Source: Epiperipatus broadwayi
Lineage: Eukaryota > Onychophora > Udeonychophora > Euonychophora > Peripatidae
Assembly (NCBI GenBank): GCA_028023455.1
Contig: JAQFVV010012394.1
Location: 30,966,885-31,030,884, forward strand
Direction of reading: 5' to 3'
DNA: 64,000 nucleotides
Each line of letters starts with the position of its first letter. Position 1 is the first letter of the stretch. Shown here piece by piece: positions 48,605 through 61,515 of this stretch. The notes below the pieces were generated by a model. It saw nothing but the letters and a program-made list of their open reading frames with translations, did no database searches and was not told the origin of the DNA. The position numbers and the translations under genes were made by a program.

Positions 48605-49175
48605 AGAAATATTACAAGAGCTGTCAGAAGAAAGAAAAAAAAATAGAAATAAAAATAAATGCTAAAAAAGATGAAAATTATAATGAATGATTTTTCAAAC
48701 TTAGAAGAATCAAGCAACTAGAAACGTATTAGTCAGATTATAGATAGAAAAAACACAACATATGAAATTAAATTTCAAAAAAGCTGAAAATAGTCGTTCA
48801 TAATAATGTCTCACAAAAAACGAGTAACTAGAAAAGTATTAATTACATTATAGTTGCGGAAAAACACAACATATTAAATGAAATTATACAATTAAATTTG
48901 AATGAAGCGCTTTTAGTAGTAATAATTTATTAAAAAAAACAAACATTTGTAAAACATCTGTATATGTTGTGAATTTGAGATGTGGATGCTTACTAGAGAA
49001 ATAATAGAAAGATTTCAGACCCCGCAATAAACCGTAGAAATATTAGGAATAAAAACGAAAATTCAAAATAAAAGATTCAGGTGAAAACATATATAGGTAT
49101 CAATCCCATTAGTAAAAAAAATACGAAAGTGAAATTAGATTGATACAAATATATTTAAAACAGGAAAAACTCACT
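48605..49175. other. A+T-rich sequence, nothing recognised
   Basis: No frame or repeat family identified. Confidence 0.45.
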
Positions 49176-49252
49176 ATATATATATATTGCCACACACAGC
49201 AAGCTAGAGTAATCACTGAATGCCAGAAGGCTTGTGCATAAAATCCCCATCT

Positions 49253-49333
49253 AGTGCATACTCATCCAATATTCCCAGACTAGTTTCTAGCTTATGGCCT
49301 TTGTCAGTGAAGAGCCTTGGATCTGAGAACACT
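49253..49333 (-). ncRNA. hammerhead, family C monomer 1 (core damaged)
   Basis: Stem I (inner TCTTCA/TGGGAA, outer ATCCAA/TTGGAT), GAAA and ACTAGT-C are preserved, but the core reads CTGACAA. Loss of G8 should inactivate it. Confidence 0.6.
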
Positions 49334-49707
49334 GCATCTAGATCTTAGGATCTAATGCAACCCTCCAGCAAACACCTTTTATCTCCATTTAACTACAAAA
49401 CTATGAGTCTTAAACTGAAAACACCTTAATGTTTTCAATCCAAGCCTATTAGCTTATATAGTCATATGGGTCTGAACCCAGTTCAGTACCCATACATTTT
49501 GGTGTCTTTGGTCCCTTAATAACTATAGCCACCACTATCCTATTAGGCAGGATTGGTTTTAAGCCAATAAATATCACATGATCACCTCCTCTTATGCTTG
49601 TGTATAACTGTTGTTAAAACAGGTGAAACTTACTATATATATTGCCACACCCAGCAAGATAGAGTAATCAATGGATGCCAAAAGGCTTGTGGATAAAATC
49701 CTCATCT

Positions 49708-49787
49708 AGTGCCTACTAATCCAATATCCCCAGACTAGTTTCTGGCTTATGGCCTTTGTCAGTGAAGAGCTTGGATCTGGGAGCACT
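49708..49787 (-). ncRNA. hammerhead, family C monomer 2 (core damaged)
   Basis: Same layout as monomer 1, with an intact stem II GGC/GCC around CATAA and TGGGGA closing stem I. The core again reads CTGACAA, so the damage predates or was copied with the tandem. Confidence 0.6.
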
Positions 49788-50267
49788 GCATCTAGATCTT
49801 AGGATCTAATGCAACCCTCCAGTAACAACCTTTTATCTCTATTCAACTACAAAAGTATGAGTCTTAAACTGAAAACATCTTAATGCTTTTAATCCAAGCC
49901 CATTTAGCTTATATAGTCATATGGGTGTGAACCCAATTCAGGACCCATACATTTTGGTGTCTTTGGTTCTTTAATAACCATATCCACCACTATCCTATTA
50001 GGCAGGATTGGTTTTAAGCCAATAAACATCACATGACCACATCCTCTTATGCTTGCCTAATAGGATAGTGGTGGCTATGGTTATTAAAGAACCAAAGACA
50101 CCAAAATGTATGGGTAATGAACTGGATTCAAACCCTTATGACTATATAAACTAATAGCTTGGATTGAAACATTAAGGTGTTTTCAGTTTAAGACTCATAG
50201 TTTTGTGGTTAAATGGAGATAAAAGGTGGTTGCTGGAGCATTGCATTAGATCCTAAGATCTAGATAG

Positions 50268-50347
50268 AGTGCTCTTAGATTGAAAGCTTCTCACTGATGA
50301 AGACCATAAGACAGAAACTAGTCTGGGGATATTGTATGAGTGGCACT
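50268..50347 (+). ncRNA. hammerhead ribozyme, family C inverted copy
   Basis: TTCTCA (50288-50293), intact CTGATGA (50294-50300), GAAA (50314-50317), ACTAGT stem III, C17 at 50323 and TGGGGA (50324-50329). An outer helix AGTGC (50268-50272) pairs with GCACT (50343-50347). Stem II (AGACCATAAGACA) has decayed to about one or two pairs, which should weaken it. Confidence 0.62.
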
Positions 50348-50474
50348 AGATGGGGATTTTATGCACAAGCCTTCTGGCATCAATTGATTACTCTAGCTTG
50401 CTGTATGTGGCAATATATATAGTGAGTTTTGCCTGCTATAACAACAGTTATACACAAGCAAAAGAGGAGGTGGT

Positions 50475-52380
50475 CAAGTGATGTTTACAGATATATTTCT
50501 AGGAGACATGACTATAGATGAATAACTAAATTTTTAAGTTGGATTCCAGAAAATAGTAAATCAGAGACAACAGAATATAAAAAAAATGAAAAAGTTCAGT
50601 GAAGTGATATAAAAGAGGAAACCAAAATTAGAAAACTTGATTATATTTGATGTTGATTGAAAATGAGTTGTTAATGATAATAATTGTCCTTGTCCTGCAT
50701 ATGTTTATTGAAAGTAATAGATTGGGTGACTTTGTGTCTTTTACATCCGGTACTTACATTTCTTAAAATTTCCAATCAATAAATTATTTAATTATTTTTT
50801 AAATAATATTTTTAAGTACTAGAGATGACACACTAAATGTGTGGGGAAAATTGGCATTTAAAAAATAGGCTACCAAAATTTATTGAGAAATTATTAGATA
50901 TTTAAAATAATTATGTAATAAATTACAAGATGAAGTTAAATAGAAAAAACAAAATATTAATGGAAGTTATAGAATAATATTAAAAACTTATTTTAGTGAG
51001 GATGGAAAAAGCAACAGTGGATTGAAAAAAAGAATAATATTGTGAGAAAAAGCATTTACCAAAAAGAAATAAATATTCTTCAGACCTTTGACAAACGAGT
51101 TAAGTAAGACATTGATCAAGAGATATATATGGAGTATAATATTATATTGTTGTGAAATGTAAACACTAAATAAAAAATTAAGGATAAATTGGAGACCTTT
51201 AAGACATAGATAAACGTAAATGGATGAATAATAAATAAAAAAAGTTTGATGAGAATGGACAAAAAGAGAAAATTTATAGAAGAGATTAAGGGAAAACAAT
51301 GCATTGGTTGGAAAGAATTGCTTTGGTTGGAAAGAATTGCTTAATGAAAGATAATTCAGAGGAAATGGTTAATGACAAATGAAGAAGGGAATAAATGATA
51401 ATGATCTTATTGAATGATGTAAAGGTTGAAATGAATTTTGTGAAGATGAATCCAAAGAATAGATAATGAACAAAGCAAAATGAAGAAACAATTGAATTGT
51501 TTATAAATATATGTTAGATCATTTTCATCATCAAATATTGCTAAATGTGTTTACAAAAATTCAAACTTAATTTAAATATTTAAAATACAGACTCAGTGTT
51601 AGTCATACCACACAACATAGTATGTAATACAAACTTTCAAGTGGGAGTACTATTTTTTCTTCTTCAGATGTTGGGACAGTACTAATATAGAAATTGAACT
51701 TGAATATTTAGATGTATGAATATTTAAGCAACTAAATATTCTGTTGAAAACAAATAGTCAATAAAAAAATCATTCACTTATGGAGAGTTTTGCCTGTGTA
51801 AAAAAATCATATAATTACCTATAAGGTTACTCTTGATTTCTCCACTTTTTTTAAGGTTAAGTTTAATGTGTGGCTTCCAAATATTATAACACACTTTAAA
51901 TGTTGTGTAATTACTAACCTGTGTTGTCTACTTGTGTCTTATTACTAACAAAGTTGTTTTTATTTGAAAAGTTTAAGTAAAGTTTAACATTTTCTGTACA
52001 TTCAACATTCACTCATAGATGATGGAAATAGTCCAACATTTCACATCTAATTATAAATATCACATGACTTATGGGATTATTTGCCATTATCATGTGGGTG
52101 ACTTCTTTAAATTTTTTTTTTTTTTTTTGTATTTTTCCCTTTCTGTCCAATACTTTTGTCATTTCCCAATTGAACTTATGTTTATTGGTCTACTATTTTA
52201 GATACATCTGCTTTTTTATAATCATCAGTTTGTGATCTCATAATGACTTTTGAATGGGTGATTGGCTTAGGTCTGATTCACATGCTGTATTATCACATGT
52301 CAGGCCAGAAACATTTGAAAAAGTGAGGAGAATAATACTATTCAAAATATTGTGTTATATGCTAACCTGTGACCTTTTAC
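50475..52380. other. A+T-rich sequence, nothing firm
   Basis: A poly-T run lies near 52115-52130. A possible short motif at 51610-51680 was examined and not accepted. The 50988-51304 minus frames are hydrophobic A+T artefacts. Confidence 0.4.
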
Positions 52381-52890
52381 TAACAGGTGACTACATTGAA
52401 AAAGTTTAAAAGGAAATATGCATATGTGTTTGAAAAGGAAAAATTTAATAAATGTGTTTTAACAGTTCTTACTTATGGATCTGAAACTTGGACACTTAAT
52501 AGAAGAGCAATACAGAGACTTCAGACCACTCAAAGAAGTATGGAGAGATGCATGTTAGGAGTAACAAAAAGAGATTGAAGCACAATATATGGGTAAGAGA
52601 ACAAACAGGTGTTATTGAGCTCATTGAAAAAATTAAAAGACTGAAGTGAAATTGGGCCAGACATATTGCTAGAAGAGATGATAATAGATAGACAATTGAA
52701 ATCTTAAACTGGATTCCAAGAGATTGTAAAAGACCCAGAAAGAGACCACATGTGAGTTGGATGAATGAAATAAGAAAGTGTGTAAGGTGGTGTGGAGAAG
52801 AGAAGCTGGAGATCAGAGAAGATGGTTTGAACTTGGAGAGACCTTCATCCTCCAGAGTATTGATAATGGTTGACAATGATATGATGATTC
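52381..52890 (+). mobile_element. RTE/BovB-like LINE 3' end
   Basis: The frame at 52387-52578 contains CVLTVLTYGSETWTLNRRAI, then LQTTQRSMERCMLGVTKRD, a hallmark of the RTE-type ORF C-terminus. After frame changes come ELIEKIKRLK, WARHIARRDDN, DCKRPRKRPHVSWMNEIRK and a GLNLERPSS end. A TTGACAATGATATGATGAT tail follows. The region is downstream of the reverse transcriptase; the catalytic part is absent. It is the best copy of the family in this window. Confidence 0.85.
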
Positions 52891-52894
52891 GATG

Positions 52895-53580
52895 ACTGAA
52901 ATAGTGCAGTATATAATTATTATTAAAATATCATTATCACAAACTTTGAGACAAACACAACTAAATTGGTTATATGATTGTCTCCTGGATCTGCTTGTAA
53001 GACAGAGCAGTCTCACAATAATAACAATAGCAACAACAAAAAAAGACCTTGTAGAATGTGGACAGTTGGTGGAAAAGAAAAAGTTACTTTGGAATCTCTT
53101 AGCTTTGTTCTAAAAGATATGCAAAGCTGAGAAAAGCAATAAATACGTATGCATAATAAGCCAATGTTTTTATGATGATAATGATGTGCCAATATCACTG
53201 AATCTCATCATAGCTTACGATTACTTTAAGATGCCTAAGGCAAATATTGTGGATTGCTGCATATATACAGTATGTGTGCCATAAATGTAATTTTGTTTAT
53301 TGCTATAACTAAGTGACAACTTTATTTTAAAAAATAAACTATAGTTTCCGCAACCAGAAGTGATATGGAAAAGGAAATTGAGATAAAATAAATACTTGGG
53401 ATTCAAAATTTCTCAATACAAATATTGCGTGATTTAGAAAATCTCTTCATATTGTTTAGCTTAATTAGTGTGATTTATAAAAGTCTATTTTGTATTGTAT
53501 ATATGCAACTTTTGTGTTTTTAAAGTAATACTAATTGATTTATTTATTAATAACAACGTGCCATAAAACATGTCAAAAAG
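52895..53580. other. A+T-rich sequence, nothing recognised
   Basis: Contains a CAA/AAC-rich patch near 53018-53045. No gene identified. Confidence 0.45.
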
Positions 53581-53582
53581 TC

Positions 53583-56262
53583 ATGTGATGTGATGTGATG
53601 TACTGTGGCTTCTCCTTAAACGAAGTCAAGAATATTTCAGTAATTATGCCCAGATAAATCTGTTAGCCACTTTATTTTCCATTCCCCACTCTAAATTTTC
53701 CCATATTCTGCTCCATTCTATTTCCACAACATAATCTTTGTCAACTATATAGCCTTTATATCTATATCCCCCTTATCTTTGCCCAAACCCAGCATAAAAA
53801 ACAGTAATTCACTTTTCGTATAATCACTTTTTTCACATTTATTCTTCCATAACTTCATTATATGGACCCTTTCTGCTTTCAAGAATTTACATTCAATTAA
53901 CAAATGCCTAATATTTTCTATTCCTTACATAATTTATAAAATAAATCACCCATATTTTTCCATTCTCTTGTAGCTAAAGATCCCGTTGGAGCCTTAAACA
54001 ATAAACTACTTTCCTTACTATTATCATATATTAACTCGCACCTAATATTCTGTTTATTTCTATATATATTTAAACTCTTTTTACTCTCCATACTATTTCT
54101 CCATATCTCTAACTCCCTATTCTTTATTAATAAATATATTCTTTTATCCCATTCCTTACTACTTACCCTTAACAATCCTCTTAACACAATCATCCCATCT
54201 TTTGCACAAATATACTGATATCAATTCTTTATCCAAATCTTTTGCATACTGCATTACCTTTCTCAACCATTTTGTTACCTGCCCTTTACTCATAACCCAT
54301 TTAAATACTATTTTGGCTATTCTTTTATTATCCATAAACTGCAATCTACCAAACATTTTCATTTTACTTTTTGCATCTCTCATATGAAAACTTGACCATC
54401 CCATTTCTCCTTGAATTGCCTCCCTTGCTATCCATACATCTGCATCCAATGCATGACTTCCTACTTCCCTTTGAACTTTTTCTAAATAATCTAACACCCC
54501 TTTACTAACCCATAATGCATCATTAACATATGTTAACCCTGCTACTGCGACTACCTTCAATATAATTCTAGCTACATCATATTTATTATATGAAAACACT
54601 GTTAATTTCTTTATCAATCCATTTCTTTTCTTTGCTTCATTTATCAATTTTTTCTCTCATTCATCCAAATAATTTTTTGATTACTTAAAATAATTCCCAA
54701 ATAACTATAACTATTCACCACACACAACTTAATATCTCCCAATAAAAATTCTACACCTTCTCTTTCTCCAGTATTAACCATTATTATATTTGATTCTTCT
54801 TCACTAAATTTAATCCCCATCTCTTTACCTACCCTTGCACATGTCATCAGCATATCATCCATATCTTCTCTTCTTTCTGCTCACAAAAAAATATCCGCAA
54901 AAAAAGACCCGACAAAATATATACTCCCTTACCACTTATTAATGGTATCTCTATCCCTCTTCCTAATCTTTCTATTGCACTTTCCATTTCACTTAAATAT
55001 AACACAAACAAAATAGGTGACATAGGGCATCCTTGCCTAAGTCCCACCCCATTTTTAACTTTAACTGTTTCAATATTCTCTAATTGATATATATAATAAT
55101 TATTTTCATATAATTTCTTAATAATATCCACTAAAGCTTCATCCATTCCCAAATTTGCTAAACTTATCCATAATTTATTCCTATTTACTCTATCATTTGC
55201 CTTCTCTATAACTGTTTACATGAATTTCTACTCATATACATAAGCTGTATAACTACAAATAAGCTATCTCCTATATGCCTATCTAATCTAAAACCTCCTT
55301 GCATTTTCCCACTACATTATTCCCTTCCATCCATTTTACAACTTTTCTAGCCACCATATATGAGAAAATTTTATATAAAACTGATGTTACCACTATCGGT
55401 CTATAATTATTTAACTTTCTATGATCCTTACCCTTTCCTTTAAATAATAATCTTATCTTGTATTACTCCAACTATTAGAAAAAACTCTATTCTGTGCCAT
55501 CTTATTAAAACAGGATAATAACTTTACTTTTGCCCTACATCCTAGATTCATTACCATCTCTGCTGCCCATCCATCAAAACTTCTTGCCTTTCCACTTTTC
55601 ATTTTCTTCTCTACCTCATTCAGTTCATTTTTTGTAAACCTAATATTTCCATTATTATATACTTTTATGTTTTATATCACTCTATCCTTCACAACTAACA
55701 TCTTTTCTATATTCATTATATATTTATTTAAGACTACATTCTATTCCTTCATCATCTAGTAATATTATATCTCTCTCCCCTACATTTCTCCTTTTAATGT
55801 AATTTCAAAATTTCTTACTCCCATCTCTTCCATTTTTATTAATACCCTCCAACAATTTACTATTCAATTTCATTCTCTCTCTATAATTATCTATTTTAGC
55901 CAACTACTTCTTTTCTAAGTACTTTTACCATTTAGCATTAATATCTTTTTCACTTTCCTTGTTCTTAATAGCACAGATATTCTCTGCATGCTTCTTTCCT
56001 CTCTTTTTCACTTTTACTAATTCTTATTTTTTTATTTCTTTTATTGTTCTGAATATTCTCACCTAAAACTCTATTTGCCACTTTTTCTACTGCTTTACAC
56101 CAGTCCTTATACTCATCCCCAACCAACTCTTCCATGATTTCTTCAATTTGTATTTTATACTCTTCCATCTTATTTTTATCATTCACTCTCCATCCATATC
56201 TTTCACTATTATTTCTACTTTTATTTCTAATCACATTACTAACCATTTCAATTAGCTCTCCA
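53583..56262 (-). mobile_element. LINE-A copy 4, longest at the 5' side
   Basis: Read on the minus strand. Frame 56246-55965 gives a charged segment (KMEEYKIQIEEIMEELVGDE, then YKDWCKAVEKVANRVLGENI) that precedes the reverse transcriptase. Frame 55152-54847 has motif B (GLRQGCPMSPILFV), but the FADD box is damaged. Frame 54647-54159 covers the post-RT region (KKRNGLIKKLTVFSYNKYD, GLTYVNDALWVSKGVLDYLE). The 3' end is ATCACATCACATC at 53583-53598. No endonuclease domain is seen, and the 5' end abuts element E1. Confidence 0.88.
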
Positions 56263-56642
56263 CTCTAGCGCCACCTAGCGTAAGATTGAGTTTACAGTAA
56301 TTACTAGATAGATCAATCCCTATCTTTAATATCCTATTTTCCTGTTCTAAGATTGGTGTTTGGGTTTTGCCTTCATCAGTAAAGTTTGAAACTCAAAGTT
56401 GGACGGAATACACTTAAGCATGTTGATTTGTGTTGAAAATTTAGGTTGATTTGAATTTCAAGTTTTTAATTTAACAATATAATGAAGTTTAAAATGTTTC
56501 TGGATGCATTCCTTCTAATTTTATGTCTCAATAGTTATTGATAATGCAAAATCTAGAAACTGGTTAGAAATTTGAATTTTATAAACATCAGATAATCACT
56601 GATTAGGCTAACGTACACTAGATGGCACTAAATTAGAAAACC
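56263..56642. mobile_element. palindromic element E1
   Basis: Bounded by CTCTAGCGCCACCTAGCG and, inverted at the right, CACTAGATGGCACTAAA. Inside, the left half on the minus strand has CTGATGA then AGGCAAAACCC. The right half on the plus strand has TTGATAATGCAAAATCTAGAAAC. These look like two opposed, decayed hammerhead-like blocks. Non-coding. Confidence 0.55.
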
Positions 56643-56644
56643 GC

Positions 56645-57712
56645 TCTTGCTTTAATCTACTTATTCTTAATCTAAAACTTAATGAGTAAAATTAGAGTGA
56701 TATATTAAAAAATAATAATTAATAATAATCAATACAATATATTATTTTTCAATAACGTTCACTTTAAAATATATATATATTAAAGCAATTTATACAGACA
56801 CGTAGCTTTCAACAGACAAAAGTTTGAAAAAAGAACCAAAAACGCACAAGTACAAAAAATTAAAAACATTAAAAAAGAATAAATAAAGAAATAGATTTTG
56901 ACAACCAGTAGCTTGATCTAAAAAGCAAATCTAGTCAAACTTTATTATTTTCTAGTAACGACTTTTATTGTTTGTTTAGATAGATATTTTTGTCAAAAAC
57001 TTTTATATGTATTACTAACAATTGTCTATAACGCTTTTATATATAAAGCCATACTCTGATGTAATACATAAATATTCATTTCCAATATATATTTCATCAA
57101 TATATACTAAGATTCTTTCTAAAAATTACACTTTCTTGACTTAGTAGGGGTTTTATCAAAGGGAACTGTAATCAAAAAATTTGATGAAATTAGTAATACC
57201 AACAACACCATCACTTTATATTTTATATCCTTACACATATGCTTCCAAGGACAGTCATCTTTAACCTAAACTAGAGTCATTTACTGTAAACTTGACTAAT
57301 CAATAGAAACTAGCTGGCATAGTGCTATCATATCTCAGTCTTTAGACAAGTTGGATTCTGATATCTACCTTCATCTAGACTAGGATTCAAAGCTGGAATT
57401 AATCCTCTTATGCATATAGTAATCATCCTTTACTCCTTTATATTAACCACATTAAAATTTAACAAAATAACTAAGAATTCAGACTAATTCACATTCATTG
57501 ATATATAGATCTAAAACCAGATTATAGTTTTTATATTTTTTTAGAAATTGATGTGATAGCATATCTATAGAGCTATGAAAGTGAATAAACCTGTGTTTGA
57601 AACCTTAGAATTAAATTTTTTTTTAAGATTTATTAACTTGAACAGTATAAAATATTAAAAGAAGGGTGTTAAATGCACAGTGCATTAATTCGAACTTTAA
57701 TGCCCATTCTTC
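56645..57712. other. A+T-rich sequence between two E elements
   Basis: No recognisable gene. A weak E-like patch (ACTAGCTGGCATAGTGC) lies near 57308. Confidence 0.4.
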
Positions 57713-57714
57713 AC

Positions 57715-58311
57715 TCTAGCACCCTCTAGCATAAATTTTAACAAGCAGTTATTTTAGGATGCATATTTTTTGTATTTAAATTCATACTCTCAAACCAATT
57801 TCCCTTTTGCTTTGATTAATGAGGTTTGGGACTCACAATTGGAAGGAATACTGACATGCATCTAAAAAAACACTTTAATTTTGCTTTACCTGTCAATCTA
57901 AAAATGGGAATTTTAAATTGGCTTAAAGTTTGCAAAGCAATTCAACCTCCTTAAACATTTACATAATCTGAATAAAGTTCACAAATTATATATGTTTAAT
58001 GAAAGCCAGAAAATGCTGGACTGGATTCACATCTATATAAGAGTTCATGCAGATTGATTTGAGTCCAAGATCTTAGGCTAATTTAAATTTAATTTTTTTA
58101 ACTTAAAAGCTAAAATGGAAGTTAAAGGTATTTGTTGGATGTGTGACTGCATTCCTACCAACATTCCATCCCAAGTCTCATTAATAAAGGCAAAATCTAG
58201 AAACTACTTTAAGAGAGTGAGAATTGCAATATTAAGGATAAGAAAATTGTGTATGCATCTGATAACTGAGATTACTCAAACTCACTCCAGATGGCACTAG
58301 AGTAAAGTCCC
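57715..58311. mobile_element. palindromic element E2
   Basis: The left end CTCTAGCACCCTCTAGC and right end CCAGATGGCACTAGAG are inverted matches like those of E1. Opposed inner blocks (minus GCAAAAGGGAAATTGG; plus AAGGCAAAATCTAGAAAC) align with those of E1. The 61-codon frame at 58115-58300 lies inside and is chance. The right end abuts a LINE-A fragment. Confidence 0.55.
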
Positions 58312-58835
58312 TTGGAGAGTAAAAAGATTTTAAATATATATAGAAGTAAATGGAATATTGGGTGCAATTTTATTTATGATAATAGCAAGGAAAGTAGTTT
58401 ACTGATTAAGGCCCAATGGGATCTTTAGCAACTGGGGATTATATATGTAAATGGAAAAATGTGGGTGATTTAGTCCACAAGTTGTGTAAGGAAGGCATAG
58501 AAAATATTAGGCATCTGTTAATTGAATGTAAATGCCTTAAAGTAGAAAGGATACAAATAATAAAGTTGTGGAAGAATAAATATAAGGAAAATGATTACAT
58601 AGAAATTGGGTTATTGATGTTTATGTCGGCTTTGGGAAAAGATAATGGGCATTTAGTTATAAAGGTCATGGAGTTGGCAAAGATTATGTTGTGGAAATGG
58701 GATGAAGCAGTATATGGAAAATCTTAGGGTGGGGAATAGAAAGGGAAGGTAAAGTGGCTAACAGGTTTCTCTGGCCATAGTTGCTGAGAGATTCCTGACT
58801 CTATATAAGGAGATGTCACGGTGCATTATTTCAAC
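58312..58835 (+). mobile_element. LINE-A copy 5, 3' fragment
   Basis: Covers only the last 0.5 kb. The 103-codon frame at 58416-58727 holds the intact zinc knuckle (CKEGIENIRHLLIECKCLKV) and the C-terminus up to DEAVYGKS. The 3' untranslated part ends in GGTGCATTA without the usual repeat. Confidence 0.85.
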
Positions 58836-58839
58836 ATCT

Positions 58840-60945
58840 TGCATTTTCATAAGTTTTGCCTGAGATCTATAGGGTTAAATTTAATCTAATGGTACCCTGT
58901 TTTAAAAACTATAATTAAAATACGATATTTTAATTATAAATTTCTTTTTAAACATTGTTTTCATAAAAAAAAAAAGTCATCAATAATGGAAAAAACAAAA
59001 ATATAGAAGATTTAATAAATGATCCAATAACTTTTTTTTAATTAATTAATATATAAAAAATTGAAAAATAAAAAAATATTTAAAAAAAAAAAAAAAAACG
59101 ATTTTCATTTAATTTTGCGAAATCCTATATCAAAATATTGTAATAAAACCTTCACATTATTTTAAATTGATAGCAAAATAAATTACATGCTTTTAAATAG
59201 AAGTATTTGAACTCAGGATTTTTCATGTTTTTTTCGCATGTGTGTGCTCGTGTGTGTCGGTTGTTTGAGGTAGAGTGGAGGATGAATAGATGGTAAAATC
59301 CTAACTTCAAATTTCTCTATTTACATATATAGAAAACATACATTTATAGGCAAATGACATATTGCCTTAGAATTATATATGCTTTTAAATATATATATTT
59401 TTAATTTGTTTTATGAAAAATTGTTGTTATTTATAGATGATGTTTAATAAAATTGTAAAAAAAAATATTTGCTTGCGAGTTAAATGTTGAGTATTTAATA
59501 AGAAAATTATTTAAAGCATAAGCTACTCAATGTTAAAACATATAGTATATAGTTTTTTTTTTTTTCATTTTTATTAACCAACTTTTAAATTTATTGAACA
59601 TGATTTATTGGTATTTATTGATACTGCTGTAATTTTACGCTTTAATTATTTTAATTATATAGCAATTATTACAGTAATAATACCACTGTACAAAGTAGTT
59701 TTTTTCTTCCTATGAATCTTAGCCACTTACTCATTTATTAGCAAAATGTAATCTATAAATGTTAAATTTTCTGCATTCATATTTCTGATAACATCTTTGT
59801 TAGATAGATGCTTTATTGATAATTACAAATCATTGATTAGACAATGGTCGTCAATCTTTTTTTTTTTTTTTTACCGACCGCGCATCTTTGTACTCATGAT
59901 AAGAGTATATTTTCCCTACCGAATCTCGATGTCCGAATAATTTAATTTAGTGCTTCATTTGATGTTTTGTGGCACAAAACAAACCTTTATACGATAACAT
60001 TATGAAATGATTATATAACAAAAAAAAATCTGAAAAATATTATATACTTACAGTGGGTGGAAAATATTACCCCTGAAGCTTCATATAATTACGATTGCTT
60101 AAAGTCTAAGCTCTGGACTTCCATATAGATGCACGGGATCTAATTTTTTTAGACAGAAAAAATTACGTTAATTAAAGTTAATTATTTTTTGTGAAGTTGA
60201 AAAAATCAAAGAAAAAGAATTAAAAAACTGCTTGTACTAAAACGTTCATTAAAAAAAATGCAATTTTTAAGATACAGAAAAAAAAAATCCTTAGAACGGT
60301 ACTCCTTACCAATCTCACATATCTTGATTTAAATTCAATGGTTGGTAAAAATTTGACTAATAAAGAAATTTGAACAGGAATGGCCCAAACTTGTTTAAGA
60401 TCACACTCAACTAACCTCAAATACTCATGGACCACCATAGATAAGGAAAACCACCACATAGTTGTTATTAGTTATTTGATTATTTGTTACAAGTTATGTG
60501 TACCAAGCCACAGAGCTCATTGTTTGTTGTTTTCCTGTATTGCTGAACAAAAATAATTGCAAATTGTATATGAATGTCAATATCAAAATTGGAATCTTTA
60601 TAGTGGGTACCAAATTAACATATTTCATGAGTGGCACAAGTAAATCTGCAAAAACATTTAAATGCCTGTTGTGTACCTATAGTAATCTATGATTTTTTTT
60701 CACATCTAGAAAATACTCACCACCCATCTGAAAGCTTTAAAAACCCACAAGTGGGTGGTGATACCAGATTGGTGATCCTGGCATTAGACTAAAAGTTATC
60801 TCATTTTAATCCAACTATACACTTTAAATGTTAATTAAAGATCAATATATCAATCATTATTGAATACAACCACATGGAATAATTAATCTGCCCTTATTCC
60901 TACAATCTTAAATATATTTCAAGACATATTCAAGCTTATAAATTT
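58840..60945. other. A+T-rich sequence, nothing firm
   Basis: Contains long A and T runs near 59075-59100 and 59857-59875. A short S2 SINE remnant (minus-strand GAGTTCAAATAC) lies near 59200-59235. Frames at 60220-60459 and 60498-60692 have no recognised domain. Confidence 0.4.
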
Positions 60946-60986
60946 TAATCACATGAATAAATATATCTGAAAAAGATAAACGACTG

Positions 60987-61026
60987 CCAAAATGTATTTC
61001 AGATTGAACCAGAACTCATCAATTGG
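60987..61026 (-). ncRNA. hammerhead-like, family D copy 2 (decayed)
   Basis: Minus strand: CCAA, TTGATGA (C3 changed), weakened stem II, GAAA, AT-AC-AT stem III, then TTGG. Inner stem I is intact. Confidence 0.5.
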
Positions 61027-61464
61027 CCCAGGTCACAATTCACACATATCTTCATTATCTTTACACAATATTTATCAATATCAAATTATTACAATTTATT
61101 CCACAAGTATCTCATACCTATAGCAGTACTGTCTTATTTAATAATAAATGATATGTTGGTTTTCAATTAAAGTTTAATTCCTTCCACGGTAGTAGCTACA
61201 AAAACACTAATTTTGGGTTTTTTTCCATGGTCATTGGTTTGCATTTTCTTCACTTCATTATTTTATAGTTATCTGTAATATTAGTTTACCACTACATCTT
61301 TTTTTCTTGCATAAAAATCATTATTAAAACTAATATTTCTGCAGAGTAATATTTACGATATCATTCTTATGCAAGATAGGGAACTGATTTCTAACTGCAT
61401 TTAACACCTTGTGGAGGAATATAATCATAAATATATGATCAAAGACATGAAAAAGATTATAACT

Positions 61465-61515
61465 CCAAGCTATACATTTTGTGCTGAATCAGCACTCATC
61501 AGTTGGCCCAGATCA
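61465..61515 (-). ncRNA. hammerhead-like, family D copy 3
   Basis: Minus strand: TGATC and CCAA, intact CTGATGA (61496-61502), perfect six-pair stem II GTGCTG/CAGCAC, but AAAA in place of GAAA. Inner stem I CCAA/TTGG is kept; the outer partner has decayed. Confidence 0.55.

Larger units (their letters stand above)
49180..50470. mobile_element. family C hammerhead array: two tandem monomers plus an inverted one
   Basis: Two minus-oriented monomers of about 430 bp (49180 to about 49610, and about 49615-50049) are followed by a plus-oriented copy (50050-50470), giving a palindrome centred near 50050. Each unit contains AACAACAGTTATACACAAGC, CCTAATAGGATAGTGGTGG, GCATTAGATCCTAAGATCTAG, one hammerhead, and GGCAATATATATAGTGAGTTTT. 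There is no coding frame. The size, tandem order and one hammerhead per unit are the hallmarks of PLE terminal repeats or retrozyme-like elements. Confidence 0.8.

Noticed and set aside
51600-51690. Minus-strand CTGAAGA followed later by TTGAAAG
   Set aside because: The intervening sequence does not fold into a stem II, and no stem I or III was found.
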